DNA of 64,000 nt from JAVBQL01 sp031549085. Lineage in GTDB: Bacteria; Spirochaetota; GWE2-31-10; MWDO01. This document shows, one piece after another, positions 51,693-61,720 of this stretch. The DNA is taken from the NCBI GenBank assembly GCA_031549085.1, contig JAVBQL010000001.1:123685-187684 (forward strand). Direction: 5' to 3'. Every line of letters begins with the position of its first letter. Positions within the stretch are counted from its first letter, which is position 1. The notes beneath the pieces are model-generated. The model was not told the DNA's origin. It was given only the letters and a program-made list of their open reading frames with translations, and ran no database searches. The translations under genes and the position numbers were made by a program.

Positions 51693-54600
51693 CTACTCTA
51701 GATATTTAACACCGCTAAAAGCCAACTTAAATCTTTCATCAATTATATCTTGCAGCTCCTCTTCTCTTAAAAGAGGAGACTCCAAAATGGCCGCTAATGA
51801 GAGGGAATCGGCTTCGCTCTTATCCATCTGCTCAAGGTATTTACCAAAATTAAAAGTGTCTGTCTTAAGAGTGTAGAGCTTATTTACCATATCAAAATCT
51901 ACACTATCAAAGTTTTTATCATCAAACATATAATATATCAAATTATTCAAGAATTTTTCTGCCTCATCTCTAACCGCAGAGAATTCCAGTCTCTTAACAA
52001 CACCATCTTTGTAGATTATCGTAGTAACAATTTTCTCTTGAAACCCATCAATGGTCACCAGTGCAGAGAAAAAGAAGAGAAGAGGCTCCAATATGTGGTG
52101 TGTTATATATTGCTCTTCCCTTTTTGGCTCGCCAGACGTAGAGAGCACCAATATCTCATAGATTCCACTCTCTTTATCTTGAAAGAGAGATAGGTTATAT
52201 CTACCAGTAAGTCCTATATTTAAAGTTTTTGAATCATCTTTTTTTAATTTAAACTCTATTGGCTTCATACGAAATATATTATCTCTCTTTTCATCAGTAG
52301 AGTCTGTGAACTCTACTGCACTATATGAGATAAAATTTCTATATCTCTCTTTAAGTGGCTCTATCACCCCTGCATAGGTAGAAAAACTCTTAGCCAACTC
52401 CTCTCTTGAGATCTCTAACAATGGTTTTGTTGCAGGTGTTTTTGCTGTTAATAGGCTATATTTAAAATATCTATCAAAATTATTCTCGATAAATTCACTC
52501 AAATCAAAGTTTTTATCCTCATCTAGAGAATTTTTATCAGAAGCTCTCTTCATACCAAAATATTTAGAGATATATTCACTTATAAAGGGGTGAACAATCT
52601 CCCAATTTGTTAATCTATCTACATAGATAGGTCTAAAATCGATCTTTTCATGCTCTCTCTCCTCAAAAATGTTAAAGAGCTTGCTAAACTTTGTCTCTAT
52701 AGGATATCTAATAAGCCTCTTCAAATCAGCAATGGTTATGCTTCTCTCATCAGTTTCATTCAAATTAATATCATCTTTTTTAGTTTGATTCTTCTTAACG
52801 AGAGGGCTCTCTCCTCTACTCATAATCTTAAAAACCATATAGTCCATATAGCTATAGTTATTAAATAGATCTGTTATCGAAACATAGCTCTCTCTTCGCC
52901 TATCTTTACTGTCAAAATAGAGCTCATCATAGCCCTTTAGGGGAATCCGAATCTCTCTAAACCTACTTCTCTTGCCATTTTCACCATAGGGCAAAAGATT
53001 CTCTTCTATATATTGCTTAAGATTGTGAAGCACTGATGAGTGATAGAGCTTTTTCTCTTTAACAATATCATCTCCACAATATGAGAGGTAGAGCCTCTCT
53101 TCAACAGATAGGAGAAGCTCCATAAATAGGTTTTTGCTCTTATCAATGGGCATAACATCATTTTCACTCCTATCCAAAGTTCTGATATCCAAAATATTAT
53201 CGATATTTTTTTTAGGAAAGAGATTATCATTCAATCCAATAAGGTAGACAATCTTTTTTGGAATAGATCTAAAATTATCAAGTGTAGAAATTGTGATCCC
53301 CTCCGCTCTGCTGCCTCCTACACTCTCTTCAATACTTATATTTGAGAGAAGATCTTTTAAAAACTCTACTGCCTCTTTAAGAGTAAAGGGGGGGGTAAGT
53401 TTATCATTAAGGGAACTACCCCTCCTGCCTATGCTTTTGAGATTTTTGATTACTTCAATGCAGAGACTACTCTCCCGTATAATCTCTCTATCTTTTATAT
53501 TTTTATCTTTTATATTAAAAAATTTATCTATAAACTCTCTAAACTTTTCACACCACTCTATAAGTTTGAAAGATGCCCTATCCTCTCTCAAATCCCACAC
53601 ATATTTCAATACCTCATACAGCAGGGGTATACTCTTTTCAATAGCGTCCCTCTCAAAACCCATATCATAGGGGATAATTTTTGTTTCACCATCTATCTTA
53701 CTGTATGGAGGTATTGGCAATATTTTTGAGAGTGCAACCCTCTCTATCCCATAAACAATCGAGTAGGGGGAGTCCCTATCACTGAAGTCAAACCCCTCAA
53801 TACTCTTTAACTCTCGAAGCACACCTATCAAAACCTTTGCCTCTCTCTGCTTAAGATTATTGCACTTTAAGAAGAATCTATTTTGAAAAAGTTTTGCTAT
53901 ATCATCAAAGATTGTGTCCCTATCTATACCTAAAATAGTAATAAGAGCATCACCAAAGAGGGTATCAACGCCTGATAGACTTAAATTATTGTAGGTTAGT
54001 ATCTTTCTAAATCTTCGCTCTCTTGGTCTCTCTAAAAAATTGCTGTTGCCAAGCCACTCTCTATCAAAAACAGCCTTTATTGCTGTGCCATACTGCTCCA
54101 TATCGGAGACAAAGATAGCCACATCACTCTGTTTTAGTCTATCATCAGCGCTTAGGTTATAGATTATACTATTAAAAACTGTCTCAACCTCCCTCTCTAC
54201 TGTTGGAGAGTTAAAAATTTGCAGGCTCTTATCTTGAGCAATTTTCTCCTCTATCTTATACCCATTTATGCTATTCTTCAGATAGGCAAGCAGAGTTCTC
54301 TCATGGAGCTCTTTTGGCTCTGCTCTCTCAAAAGATATAGTTGGCTTAAGAGCAGCCTCACTTCTCTTTGACTCTCTCTCCAAAAAGAGTGTCGTATTTT
54401 TGATATTCACCATCGCAAGACTCTTTAGAAGTCTATTCTCTGGCTGACAAATTGTGCCATCTTTCATATATCTAACAGGAAAAGTTGGATTAAAGAGATC
54501 GATATGAAAAAATTTAATCTTATAGAAGCGGCTTATCTTCAATAGTATATTGTAGTGCTCTTGAGAGATCTCGGAGAAACCAAAAAAGTAGACAATCTTT

Positions 54601-55259
54601 TTTGAAATGTCTGGCCTATACTTATCTTCATTATCTATATCAGATATATAGTTCATAAGAGTGGTAAGATTATCATTCTCCTCTATAATCTCCAATATCT
54701 TTTGATAGATAAATCTCTCAAGCCTCTCTATCTCATCGATAGATGCCATGTGTAATTGACTATTTTCAAAGCTATATCTCTCTCCTTTTCGCCAGCTCTC
54801 TATCATATCTACCCGCTGAAACTCATAGTCTCTAAAGAACATAGCAAGCTTTTTTGCTGCCAAATATAGCCTTGTGTTCTCACCACTGCCTATATATCGC
54901 TCTATTATGGAGAGGCTATCCTCTATTCCAATATACTTCTTCAAGATAGAGAATATAATATCCTCATACTCACTCTTATTTTTGTTGCTTCCAAGAAATA
55001 TATATCTTTTTTTATCCTTTTTTATCTCTCTCACAAGTTTTATAATCACGCTCTCTAAAAAATCAAACTCTATATTTATAGAGATCCCCACCTTTTTCAA
55101 AAAAAATCGCTCTAAATAGGTTCTTAATTCTTTGTTTTGAATGACAATCGTTGGTTTGTAGAATATTCCCTCCATTTTTCTATCTTTTGCTAGCTCTTCA
55201 AAGAGCATAGAGGAGAGAGGTTCAAGGTTTGCAGCAGAGTAGAAAGTAAAATTATCCAT
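51693..55259 (-). CDS. recC: Exodeoxyribonuclease V gamma subunit (RecC)
   Basis: 1188 residues, normal for RecC. FTFYSAANLEPLSSMLFEELAKD at the start is the standard opening. The helicase-like and nuclease-like folds have lost their ATPase and metal motifs, as expected for this Chi-recognition scaffold; recognisable blocks are KKIVYFFGFSEISQEHYNILLKIS, FNSPTVEREVETVFNSI and ITISTLDNFRSIPKKIVYLIGLNDNLFPKK. It precedes recB in the same operon. Confidence 0.92.
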   Translation of the reverse strand: MDNFTFYSAANLEPLSSMLFEELAKDRKMEGIFYKPTIVIQNKELRTYLERFFLKKVGISINIEFDFLESVIIKLVREIKKDKKRYIFLGSNKNKSEYEDIIFSILKKYIGIEDSLSIIERYIGSGENTRLYLAAKKLAMFFRDYEFQRVDMIESWRKGERYSFENSQLHMASIDEIERLERFIYQKILEIIEENDNLTTLMNYISDIDNEDKYRPDISKKIVYFFGFSEISQEHYNILLKISRFYKIKFFHIDLFNPTFPVRYMKDGTICQPENRLLKSLAMVNIKNTTLFLERESKRSEAALKPTISFERAEPKELHERTLLAYLKNSINGYKIEEKIAQDKSLQIFNSPTVEREVETVFNSIIYNLSADDRLKQSDVAIFVSDMEQYGTAIKAVFDREWLGNSNFLERPRERRFRKILTYNNLSLSGVDTLFGDALITILGIDRDTIFDDIAKLFQNRFFLKCNNLKQREAKVLIGVLRELKSIEGFDFSDRDSPYSIVYGIERVALSKILPIPPYSKIDGETKIIPYDMGFERDAIEKSIPLLYEVLKYVWDLREDRASFKLIEWCEKFREFIDKFFNIKDKNIKDREIIRESSLCIEVIKNLKSIGRRGSSLNDKLTPPFTLKEAVEFLKDLLSNISIEESVGGSRAEGITISTLDNFRSIPKKIVYLIGLNDNLFPKKNIDNILDIRTLDRSENDVMPIDKSKNLFMELLLSVEERLYLSYCGDDIVKEKKLYHSSVLHNLKQYIEENLLPYGENGKRSRFREIRIPLKGYDELYFDSKDRRRESYVSITDLFNNYSYMDYMVFKIMSRGESPLVKKNQTKKDDINLNETDERSITIADLKRLIRYPIETKFSKLFNIFEEREHEKIDFRPIYVDRLTNWEIVHPFISEYISKYFGMKRASDKNSLDEDKNFDLSEFIENNFDRYFKYSLLTAKTPATKPLLEISREELAKSFSTYAGVIEPLKERYRNFISYSAVEFTDSTDEKRDNIFRMKPIEFKLKKDDSKTLNIGLTGRYNLSLFQDKESGIYEILVLSTSGEPKREEQYITHHILEPLLFFFSALVTIDGFQEKIVTTIIYKDGVVKRLEFSAVRDEAEKFLNNLIYYMFDDKNFDSVDFDMVNKLYTLKTDTFNFGKYLEQMDKSEADSLSLAAILESPLLREEELQDIIDERFKLAFSGVKYLE

Positions 55260-55486
55260 CTTTTTATTTTAATAGTATCTATATTTTAGTTGTTATAATT
55301 AATCATTAAATATTTTATATAAAAAAATAGATAATGTCTAATAATATTTATAATTAAAAATTATTGAATATCTAACAAAAGAGTTGGCATATTACTTTAT
55401 TTTTTGAACTCATATTCCGTAAATTCATCTGAATCGCAATATCTTTTATAAAAAACTAAATAAAACTAACAAATGGAGTCTTTTAG

Positions 55487-56245
55487 ATGGTATCTAATAT
55501 AGATGAAGCCTTTTTGCTCTATGAGAAGAGATACAATCTCTCAAAAATTGCACTAGAGAGCGGAATATATGATGAGGATTTTAACAGCCTAAATTCTAAA
55601 GATAAATTTCTTCTTCTTGCATACAAACTAAAGGAGTCCAATAAGTTAAATCTTGCATCATTCTTCTTTGGAAAACTATTTGAGCTTACATCAGATTTGG
55701 AAGCGCTAATAAATAAGATAGATTGTTTGATAGAGCTTACTGAATATGATGAGGCAAACAGACTAAACAACCTTGCTTTTGAGTTATATCTTGAGGACCC
55801 TGCGATAAATACGCTTGAGGTGGAGAAAAAACTTAACTATCAAAAAGGCCTAATTGCTTTCTATACTGATAAGTTAAACTATACACAATGGATCTGTGAG
55901 GAGTCCATTGTACGCTATATGTCTGTTGAATTTTTCTATCTGCTCTGTGCAGTCTTTATCTCATTTTCTGATTATGAAAATGCGAGAAAGATCTATCACA
56001 AGTATGGCTCAAAGTTCACAACAAGCTTTGAATTCCTCTTTGAGGTTTTTCTTCTATTAATTAATATAGATAATATGAAGAAGGCCCTTGACTTTATAAG
56101 CATGCTAACGAATGTAAGCGAGGAGCAGAAGAGTGAGCTTGTTAACTATGTATCAATCCACTATAATCTCTTCTCAAAGGATAGAGATAACTTAAAAAAA
56201 TGTTTTGAGAAGGTTTTTATTGATGGGGAAGTTCCATCTATATAG
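55487..56245 (+). CDS. TPR-like helical protein of unknown function
   Basis: 252 residues, soluble and alpha-helical. Paired helices of about 34-residue period (LNLASFFFGKLFELTSDLEALINKIDCLIELTEYDEANRLNNLAFELYLEDP; FSDYENARKIYHKYGSKF) look like TPR units, though no unit is canonical. No signal peptide, membrane segment or catalytic motif. AAATGGAGTC precedes ATG 55487. Divergent from recC and followed by a C-B element; nothing in the context fixes a role. Confidence 0.6.
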   Translation: MVSNIDEAFLLYEKRYNLSKIALESGIYDEDFNSLNSKDKFLLLAYKLKESNKLNLASFFFGKLFELTSDLEALINKIDCLIELTEYDEANRLNNLAFELYLEDPAINTLEVEKKLNYQKGLIAFYTDKLNYTQWICEESIVRYMSVEFFYLLCAVFISFSDYENARKIYHKYGSKFTTSFEFLFEVFLLLINIDNMKKALDFISMLTNVSEEQKSELVNYVSIHYNLFSKDRDNLKKCFEKVFIDGEVPSI

Positions 56246-56269
56246 TAAAGATGCTTTTTCCCTAATTCT

Positions 56270-56428
56270 ATCCCCCTCCTTTTCAAAAAGGAGGGAATTA
56301 AAAAGAGGAAGATTTTATAATAAATTGCTATAGAAGTTTGACAGAATGTAAATGAGTTGATCTTTTTGTTATTTTTTGGCAAAGTAAAGAAAAAAATCTT
56401 TGCCTTTTGTATTCTGTCAAACCTCTTA
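56270..56428 (+). repeat. C-B composite hairpin element, copy 5
   Basis: C hairpin CTCCTTTTCAAAAAGGAG (56277-56294) preceded by CCCCC, then B hairpin (56331-56428). The outer stem is GAAGTTTGACAGAAT against ATTCTGTCAAACCTC. The internal loop is GTT (56356-56358) opposite TTTG (56399-56402), with an AT-rich inner stem closed by GAT/ATC. It lies between the TPR-like gene and the SMR gene, both plus. Confidence 0.75.
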
Positions 56429-56461
56429 AATAACAAAATAGATTTGTCTACTGGAGAGATA

Positions 56462-56821
56462 ATGTCTGCAAAGTTTTTTCTTATTTTTTCTATTATATTT
56501 AATGTCTCTGCACAGCTCTCTATAAAGGCTGGGATTGGTAAGATTAAATCTATGGAGCTTTTAACAAGACTTGATAAGGCAATCTATCTTCTATTTAATC
56601 CACTATTTATGCTTGGGCTTGTTTTTTATGGCTTTGGCTTTGCAACATACACCTATGTTCTTTCAAAGGTAGATTTAGGCGTTGCCTATCCAATTTCAAG
56701 CATTGGCATACTAATTCTTATAACAATTCTCTCTATAATCTTTCTAAATGAGATAATAACAGTCTCAAAGATAGTGGGGATATCTCTCTGCATCATTGGA
56801 ATAATCTTTATTTTTAGATAA
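56462..56821 (+). CDS. Small multidrug resistance (SMR)/EmrE-like transporter
   Basis: 119 residues from ATG 56462 (GGAGAG upstream; the longer frame from 56357 runs through the B hairpin). Four membrane helices. FNVSAQLSIKAG is a variant of the first SMR helix where EmrE has the essential Glu; here the charge is missing (Gln). LSKVDLGVAYPISSIGILILITILSIIFLNE is typical of the DMT/SMR superfamily. The YPISSIG block fits the ArnE/lipid-type subgroup better than drug exporters. Substrate unknown. Confidence 0.8.
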   Translation: MSAKFFLIFSIIFNVSAQLSIKAGIGKIKSMELLTRLDKAIYLLFNPLFMLGLVFYGFGFATYTYVLSKVDLGVAYPISSIGILILITILSIIFLNEIITVSKIVGISLCIIGIIFIFR

Positions 56822-57161
56822 TCTCTCTTTAAACCTTAAGAAACACTCTTTTATCCTCCAAGTTATAACACAGTTCGTAATTTGTATTATAGTCAATTAA
56901 AGCATAAATATATTATTTTTTTATACATATAAATACTTTTTTTTAATTTACTATTATAAAAACATAATAACGAATATTATATAATGATAAAACAATATAC
57001 TTATATATTTATAATAATGTTTACCAAATATCATTTAATAGATCACTATATAGTATAATTACAATAATATAGTATAAATTTATTGATATTTTTATATAAT
57101 AATATATATATTATTAACTTTTATTTTATATAAATATATATTATTTTTAGGAGGTTTTTAA
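56822..57161. other. Extremely AT-rich upstream region of the large lipoprotein
   Basis: A 340-base stretch that is almost only A and T from about 56890 on, ending in TTAGGAGG before the lipoprotein start. Several TATAAT-like boxes can be drawn, so no single promoter is supported. No hairpin family element is seen. Such tracts are often curved and bound by nucleoid proteins. Confidence 0.5.
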
Positions 57162-60100
57162 ATGAAAATCAAAAGTTATCTTTTTTCTGTCTTTATGGGA
57201 CTACTCATATTTATGAGCGTCTCCTTTGGGTTTGTTGGGTGTGTTCCAATTGATGAACTAATAACAACTACAACAATCTCTAATGTGGTTAATCCAAATT
57301 TAATGGGAAGTTGGGATACAAGTGATGATCATCGTATTATCATAACAAATACTAACGTTAAAGTAATTACCAAGGTTACAGGGGCTGTGCAAATTTTTAA
57401 CATTATCTCTGGTGATGGTGAAAAAATAGAGATAGCAGATGGAGGAGGCTTGCCACCAAATATAACTTGGTACTATACACTATCCAATAATAATAATGAC
57501 TTAATTGTGACAGCAGATAGTGTTACTGCATTTAAAGCTACTAGAACTATCTCAAAAATTGAATCTTTTATATTGAAAACAAGCTTAAATAGCTGGATGA
57601 CTAATGGAAGCAATATTAATGGAGTAATCGATCAGACAACAAAAAAAATCAATATTGTAATATTTGATAATATTAATTTCGAAGCAGAAGATATCGTGGC
57701 ATCTATCTCATATAAGGGTGACTCTATAGATCCACCACTAACAACAAATACAAAAATTGGTGATACAGATCCTATTATTTTTAGTGGAGCTTCAAAAACA
57801 TTTACTATTGATGTTGATGGGGTTTTAACATCATACACAGTGAATATCTCTTTACATCCATCTGCTATTCCAACGACTACAACAACGACAACAATTAATG
57901 CTAGTCAAGTTAACCCAGATTTTTTTGGAAGCTGGGATACAACTGATGGTATCGATCGTATTATTATAACACCAACTGAAGTTAAGATCATAACAAAAGC
58001 TACCAATTCCACAAGAACATTTACTATAATAGGCGGCTCTACAGCGACAGAGATAAAAACTTTAGATCCTAGTGGAGAGCATCCAAATCTAACTTTTGTA
58101 TGTACTTTAACCAATAGTAATAATAACCTGCATATAGTTGCTCATGACCTTTATGATAATAACGCCACAAGGGTCGTTGCAAAGATAACAGCTTTCTCAT
58201 TTAAAAAAAGCTTAAACAGCTGGATCACAAGTGGAAGTGATATAATTGGAGATATAGATCAAACAAACAGAGAGATAACTCTTACTATATATAATGATAT
58301 CAGTTTTAATACAATAGGCATTGTATCCTCTCTTACCTATACAGGTGACTCTATTGATCCATCACTAACTACATCAGCAAAGAGTGGAGAGACAAGCTCA
58401 CTTACCTTTACCGGAGCTACTAAAGATTTTACAATAAATATTGATGGGGTATATACAACATACAAAGTAAATATCAAAAAAGATATCTCCCCTATATGTG
58501 TCTCAACCACTGGGCTTGACACCAATGCTGGAGATGAATCTAATCCATTAAAAACTGTAACAAAAGCCTTAACAAAGGTTACAGGGGACAAAAATAGAAT
58601 TCTTCTTGTTTCTGGAACTTATGAGGAATTAATTAATATATCAATTGTAAACCCTGTAATCATAAAGGGCGGATACAACTCATCATTTACAGTGCAAGAT
58701 GTGAATAGCAAGAGTATTTTAAAAGCACCTTTAGCTGAAAACATAACTGTTAACCAAATAGGAAGAGTAACTGCAGCAGCAACATCAAATGTTACATTAG
58801 ATAATTTAAGTATAATGGGAGCAATAGCAACTGTAAGCGGAAATAAATATGCTTATGGTGTCTTTACTAAGGGAAATCTTACTTTAGATAAATGTGAAGT
58901 TATGGCCTTATATGATCACACTCTAGTAAAAGAAACCTACACTATATGTGGAGCATCTGCCACCAAAACATTGACAATTTCAAATTCATCTATATATGGA
59001 GCTGGCAATGGAGTTAATACTGTTACAGTAACAAATGCCTATGGAATAAGAACAATGGGAGGAACAACTAATATATCTGGGTCAAACATATATGGAGCAA
59101 CAAAAGCTAATGTAGTTACAGCTATTGGTATATGGCACCATTCTGGAACACTTTCTATTTTTGGAGCTGTTAGTAATATATATGGTGCAGTAAATAGCTC
59201 TGCTGTTTCTGGCACAAACCTATTAACTACTGTTCCTGAAGGTTCTATAGGTATATTAAATGATGTAATAATCAATACAATAGCCAGTGCCAATATTTAT
59301 GGAATATCGAGTTCTGCGAATGCTACGACTGTAAATGGAAATGCTATTGGTCTCTATAATAGAGGAACGCAAGTTACCTTTTCTAGCGGAAATATATATG
59401 GAACAAATACAACTCTATTAGGAAATGTATATGGTATATATAGTTACTCTGGCACAACAACAGTTACAGGTTCAAACTCTTATGTTTATGGAGCAAAGAG
59501 TGCATTTGTCTCTGGCCAAACCCACGGTGTCCGTGTAGAGAAAGGGTTATTTGAAGTTCTTAGTGGCGCAAAAGTCTATGGTGCAAGTGGAGCTACTGTG
59601 CAGGGAGTTTGTGGTATAAATATTAATAGTGGGTCTACTGCAATTACTAATGGGACTGTATATGGTGCCTCCACAACTACCGCAAAAGGATTTGTTTATG
59701 GTATACAAGATCAATATCAAAAGGGGACAATTAGTGTAAAATCAAGCTCTTCTATCTATGGTTCTTTTAGCTCTACCACCAGTGGAGTTGATGTTTATGG
59801 GATAAATAGTTATAGTGCTGGAACAGGAACAGGTAAAGTTACAATTGAAAATTCAACTGTATATGGAATATTAAATAACACTTCTGGAGCAAACTATGTT
59901 TATGGTTTGTCAGGAACACCAGAACTTTATGTAGGTGGTTCTACTATTATTGGCTGTAGCTCTTCTACCAACATAACAATAGCTAATGATGTTGTTGGAA
60001 TACATAACTACAAGGCTCTCACTTTTAATGGTAACGATAATACTATAATAGCGGCAAAAGGCAATATGACAGTAAATGGCAATGCTAAAGGGGTATATAA

Positions 60101-60539
60101 TGGTGCTAATGTCACCTCATATTTAGCTAACATATATGGAGCAACAGATGGTGCAATCGTAAAAGTGGGTGCATATGGAATTTTTTCTGTTGGAACATTT
60201 GGAAATGTGTATGGTCCAAATCTTACAACTAATGTGACTGGTATAGCTGATAATGCAAAAGCAACAACTGCATATGGAGTATATGTTAGAGGAGGGAAAT
60301 TTAGTGCCAACCCTTATTTTAATATATATGGAGCTAAAGGGGGTACTAACACTACAGCCCCTACTGCCTATGGTTTATATCTTGAAAATGCATCAGGAAC
60401 TAGTGCCAATCTAACTGGTACCTATAGAATTTATGGAGAGTATGGCATAGGTTCTATAAATATTCCAACAGCAAAAGGATATTTTAAGGGAACAGCAGCT
60501 ACAATTAATAGTATATCGGACATATATAATAGAGGCTAA
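57162..60539 (+). CDS. Large repeat lipoprotein: two GSWD/DUF5018-like modules plus a beta-helix of IYGA repeats
   Basis: 1125 residues. Lipoprotein signal ending FVGC (near 27). Two copies of a module of about 205 residues follow (about 43-235 and 248-445): each starts NP-x-x-x-GSWDT, contains VK-x-ITKxT, and continues into an Ig-like part (KTSLNSW ... GDSIDPxLTT ... TFTIDVDG) that resembles DUF5018-type domains. A TTTTTT linker separates them. Residues 447-1125 form a right-handed beta-helix: a DUF1565-like opening (CVSTTGLDTNAGDESNPLKTVTKAL), then more than 20 turns marked by (I/V)YGA or YGI. Likely a surface adhesin or glycan-binding protein. AGGAGG precedes the ATG. Confidence 0.8.
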   Translation: MKIKSYLFSVFMGLLIFMSVSFGFVGCVPIDELITTTTISNVVNPNLMGSWDTSDDHRIIITNTNVKVITKVTGAVQIFNIISGDGEKIEIADGGGLPPNITWYYTLSNNNNDLIVTADSVTAFKATRTISKIESFILKTSLNSWMTNGSNINGVIDQTTKKINIVIFDNINFEAEDIVASISYKGDSIDPPLTTNTKIGDTDPIIFSGASKTFTIDVDGVLTSYTVNISLHPSAIPTTTTTTTINASQVNPDFFGSWDTTDGIDRIIITPTEVKIITKATNSTRTFTIIGGSTATEIKTLDPSGEHPNLTFVCTLTNSNNNLHIVAHDLYDNNATRVVAKITAFSFKKSLNSWITSGSDIIGDIDQTNREITLTIYNDISFNTIGIVSSLTYTGDSIDPSLTTSAKSGETSSLTFTGATKDFTINIDGVYTTYKVNIKKDISPICVSTTGLDTNAGDESNPLKTVTKALTKVTGDKNRILLVSGTYEELINISIVNPVIIKGGYNSSFTVQDVNSKSILKAPLAENITVNQIGRVTAAATSNVTLDNLSIMGAIATVSGNKYAYGVFTKGNLTLDKCEVMALYDHTLVKETYTICGASATKTLTISNSSIYGAGNGVNTVTVTNAYGIRTMGGTTNISGSNIYGATKANVVTAIGIWHHSGTLSIFGAVSNIYGAVNSSAVSGTNLLTTVPEGSIGILNDVIINTIASANIYGISSSANATTVNGNAIGLYNRGTQVTFSSGNIYGTNTTLLGNVYGIYSYSGTTTVTGSNSYVYGAKSAFVSGQTHGVRVEKGLFEVLSGAKVYGASGATVQGVCGININSGSTAITNGTVYGASTTTAKGFVYGIQDQYQKGTISVKSSSSIYGSFSSTTSGVDVYGINSYSAGTGTGKVTIENSTVYGILNNTSGANYVYGLSGTPELYVGGSTIIGCSSSTNITIANDVVGIHNYKALTFNGNDNTIIAAKGNMTVNGNAKGVYNGANVTSYLANIYGATDGAIVKVGAYGIFSVGTFGNVYGPNLTTNVTGIADNAKATTAYGVYVRGGKFSANPYFNIYGAKGGTNTTAPTAYGLYLENASGTSANLTGTYRIYGEYGIGSINIPTAKGYFKGTAATINSISDIYNRG

Positions 60540-60579
60540 TATTTAAGAATATTAATTAACAAGACTCTATAAAAAAGTT

Positions 60580-60607
60580 AAACGCCATCAATATGATGGC
60601 GTTTTTT
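60580..60607 (+). terminator. Rho-independent terminator, bidirectional
   Basis: Stem AACGCCATC / GATGGCGTT with a short AATAT-type loop, A-run before and T-run after. It lies between the lipoprotein (stop 60539) and hisZ (minus, stop 60629) and can serve both. Confidence 0.88.
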
Positions 60608-60628
60608 ATTAAATATAGAGATTAGTTT

Positions 60629-61714
60629 TTAATAAACTATCTCTATATTTTTATTGCTTTTGACTTTTTCTATTGAGTCAACAAAAGTCTTCTTAATATC
60701 GCTCTTATCAAGCCCTATCTTCTCAACACTCTTCTCTTTTATAAAGCTATTAAAGTCCAATATCTTCTCAAGCTGCTGAAGATAGTATGAGAAGCCAACA
60801 CTCTTTTTGTCCATGCCAAGCTTCTTATAGACCAAGTCATATCTGCCACCAGAGGCAACTACCGTTCCCGATACCTTTGAGTAGAGCTTGAATACTATTC
60901 CATCATAATACTTCAATTTTGATAGTTCAGAGAGATCAAATATTATTTCATCATTTTCATATATTTTTGTTACGACAGAACCAATATTTTTTATGTTAGA
61001 GAGAGCCTCTTTACCCTTATCTGAAAATGGAAGCTTAAGCATCTCTCGAAAAGTCCCAATGAAAGTAGAAGCCAATAGACAATCCTTTTTTATATTCTCT
61101 TCTATATTAATAGCATCAAGAAGTTGCTTTAAACCAGCCTTGTCCCTATTTCTTATCGCTTCTAAAATATCAGAGCGAGATATATCATCAATATCTTTAA
61201 GAAGCATTTTATAAAATGAGATATCTCCTATATGAAGCACACTATCATTAATATTAAGGCACTTTGCTGACTCCAAAAGTATTGTGATAAGCTCAATCTC
61301 TTGACAAGAGAACTCCTCGCCGACAAGCTCACAGCCAATTTGGTAGTACTCCTCTGGGAGATTGTTGTTCTCTCCTCGTATTATTGTATCGGAATAGAAA
61401 TATCTAAACATACTATTATTAGATGAGAGGCGAGATGCAACAAGCTTTGCACAGAAGAGGGCGATGTCATTCCGAAGCAGAATGACATCACCATTTCTAT
61501 CAACAAACTTTAGACTGCCCTTAAGTAGATCATCAGACAATAAATTCTCATAGATGTCATAATAGTCTATAATAGGGGGGGTTATAGGAACAAACCCCCA
61601 CCTTGAAAAGTAGTCTGAAAGCAATTTTACAATCTCACTCCTAAAGAGAGATTCGCTCATATAGAACGGTTTTGTCCCTGAAGGAGTGTTTAAAAAGCGT
61701 CGCTTTTTTTCCAT
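60629..61714 (-). CDS. hisZ: ATP phosphoribosyltransferase regulatory subunit (HisZ)
   Basis: 361 residues. A HisRS-like catalytic core without the C-terminal anticodon-binding domain, which defines HisZ. Opening GTKPFYMSESLFRSEIVKLLSDYFSRWGFVPITPPIIDYY, motif-2 region RYFYSDTIIRGENNNLPEEYYQIGCELVG, and ASGGRYDLVYKKLG. HisZ activates short-form HisG in histidine synthesis. hisG is not adjacent. It starts six bases after trpB2, so the two are co-transcribed. A stand-alone HisRS is unlikely given the length. Confidence 0.85.
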   Translation of the reverse strand: MEKKRRFLNTPSGTKPFYMSESLFRSEIVKLLSDYFSRWGFVPITPPIIDYYDIYENLLSDDLLKGSLKFVDRNGDVILLRNDIALFCAKLVASRLSSNNSMFRYFYSDTIIRGENNNLPEEYYQIGCELVGEEFSCQEIELITILLESAKCLNINDSVLHIGDISFYKMLLKDIDDISRSDILEAIRNRDKAGLKQLLDAINIEENIKKDCLLASTFIGTFREMLKLPFSDKGKEALSNIKNIGSVVTKIYENDEIIFDLSELSKLKYYDGIVFKLYSKVSGTVVASGGRYDLVYKKLGMDKKSVGFSYYLQQLEKILDFNSFIKEKSVEKIGLDKSDIKKTFVDSIEKVKSNKNIEIVY

Positions 61715-61720
61715 AAAAAA

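Noticed and set aside
56357..56461. N-terminal extension of the SMR-like protein
   Set aside because: The extra codons run through a B hairpin, and a good ribosome site precedes ATG 56462.
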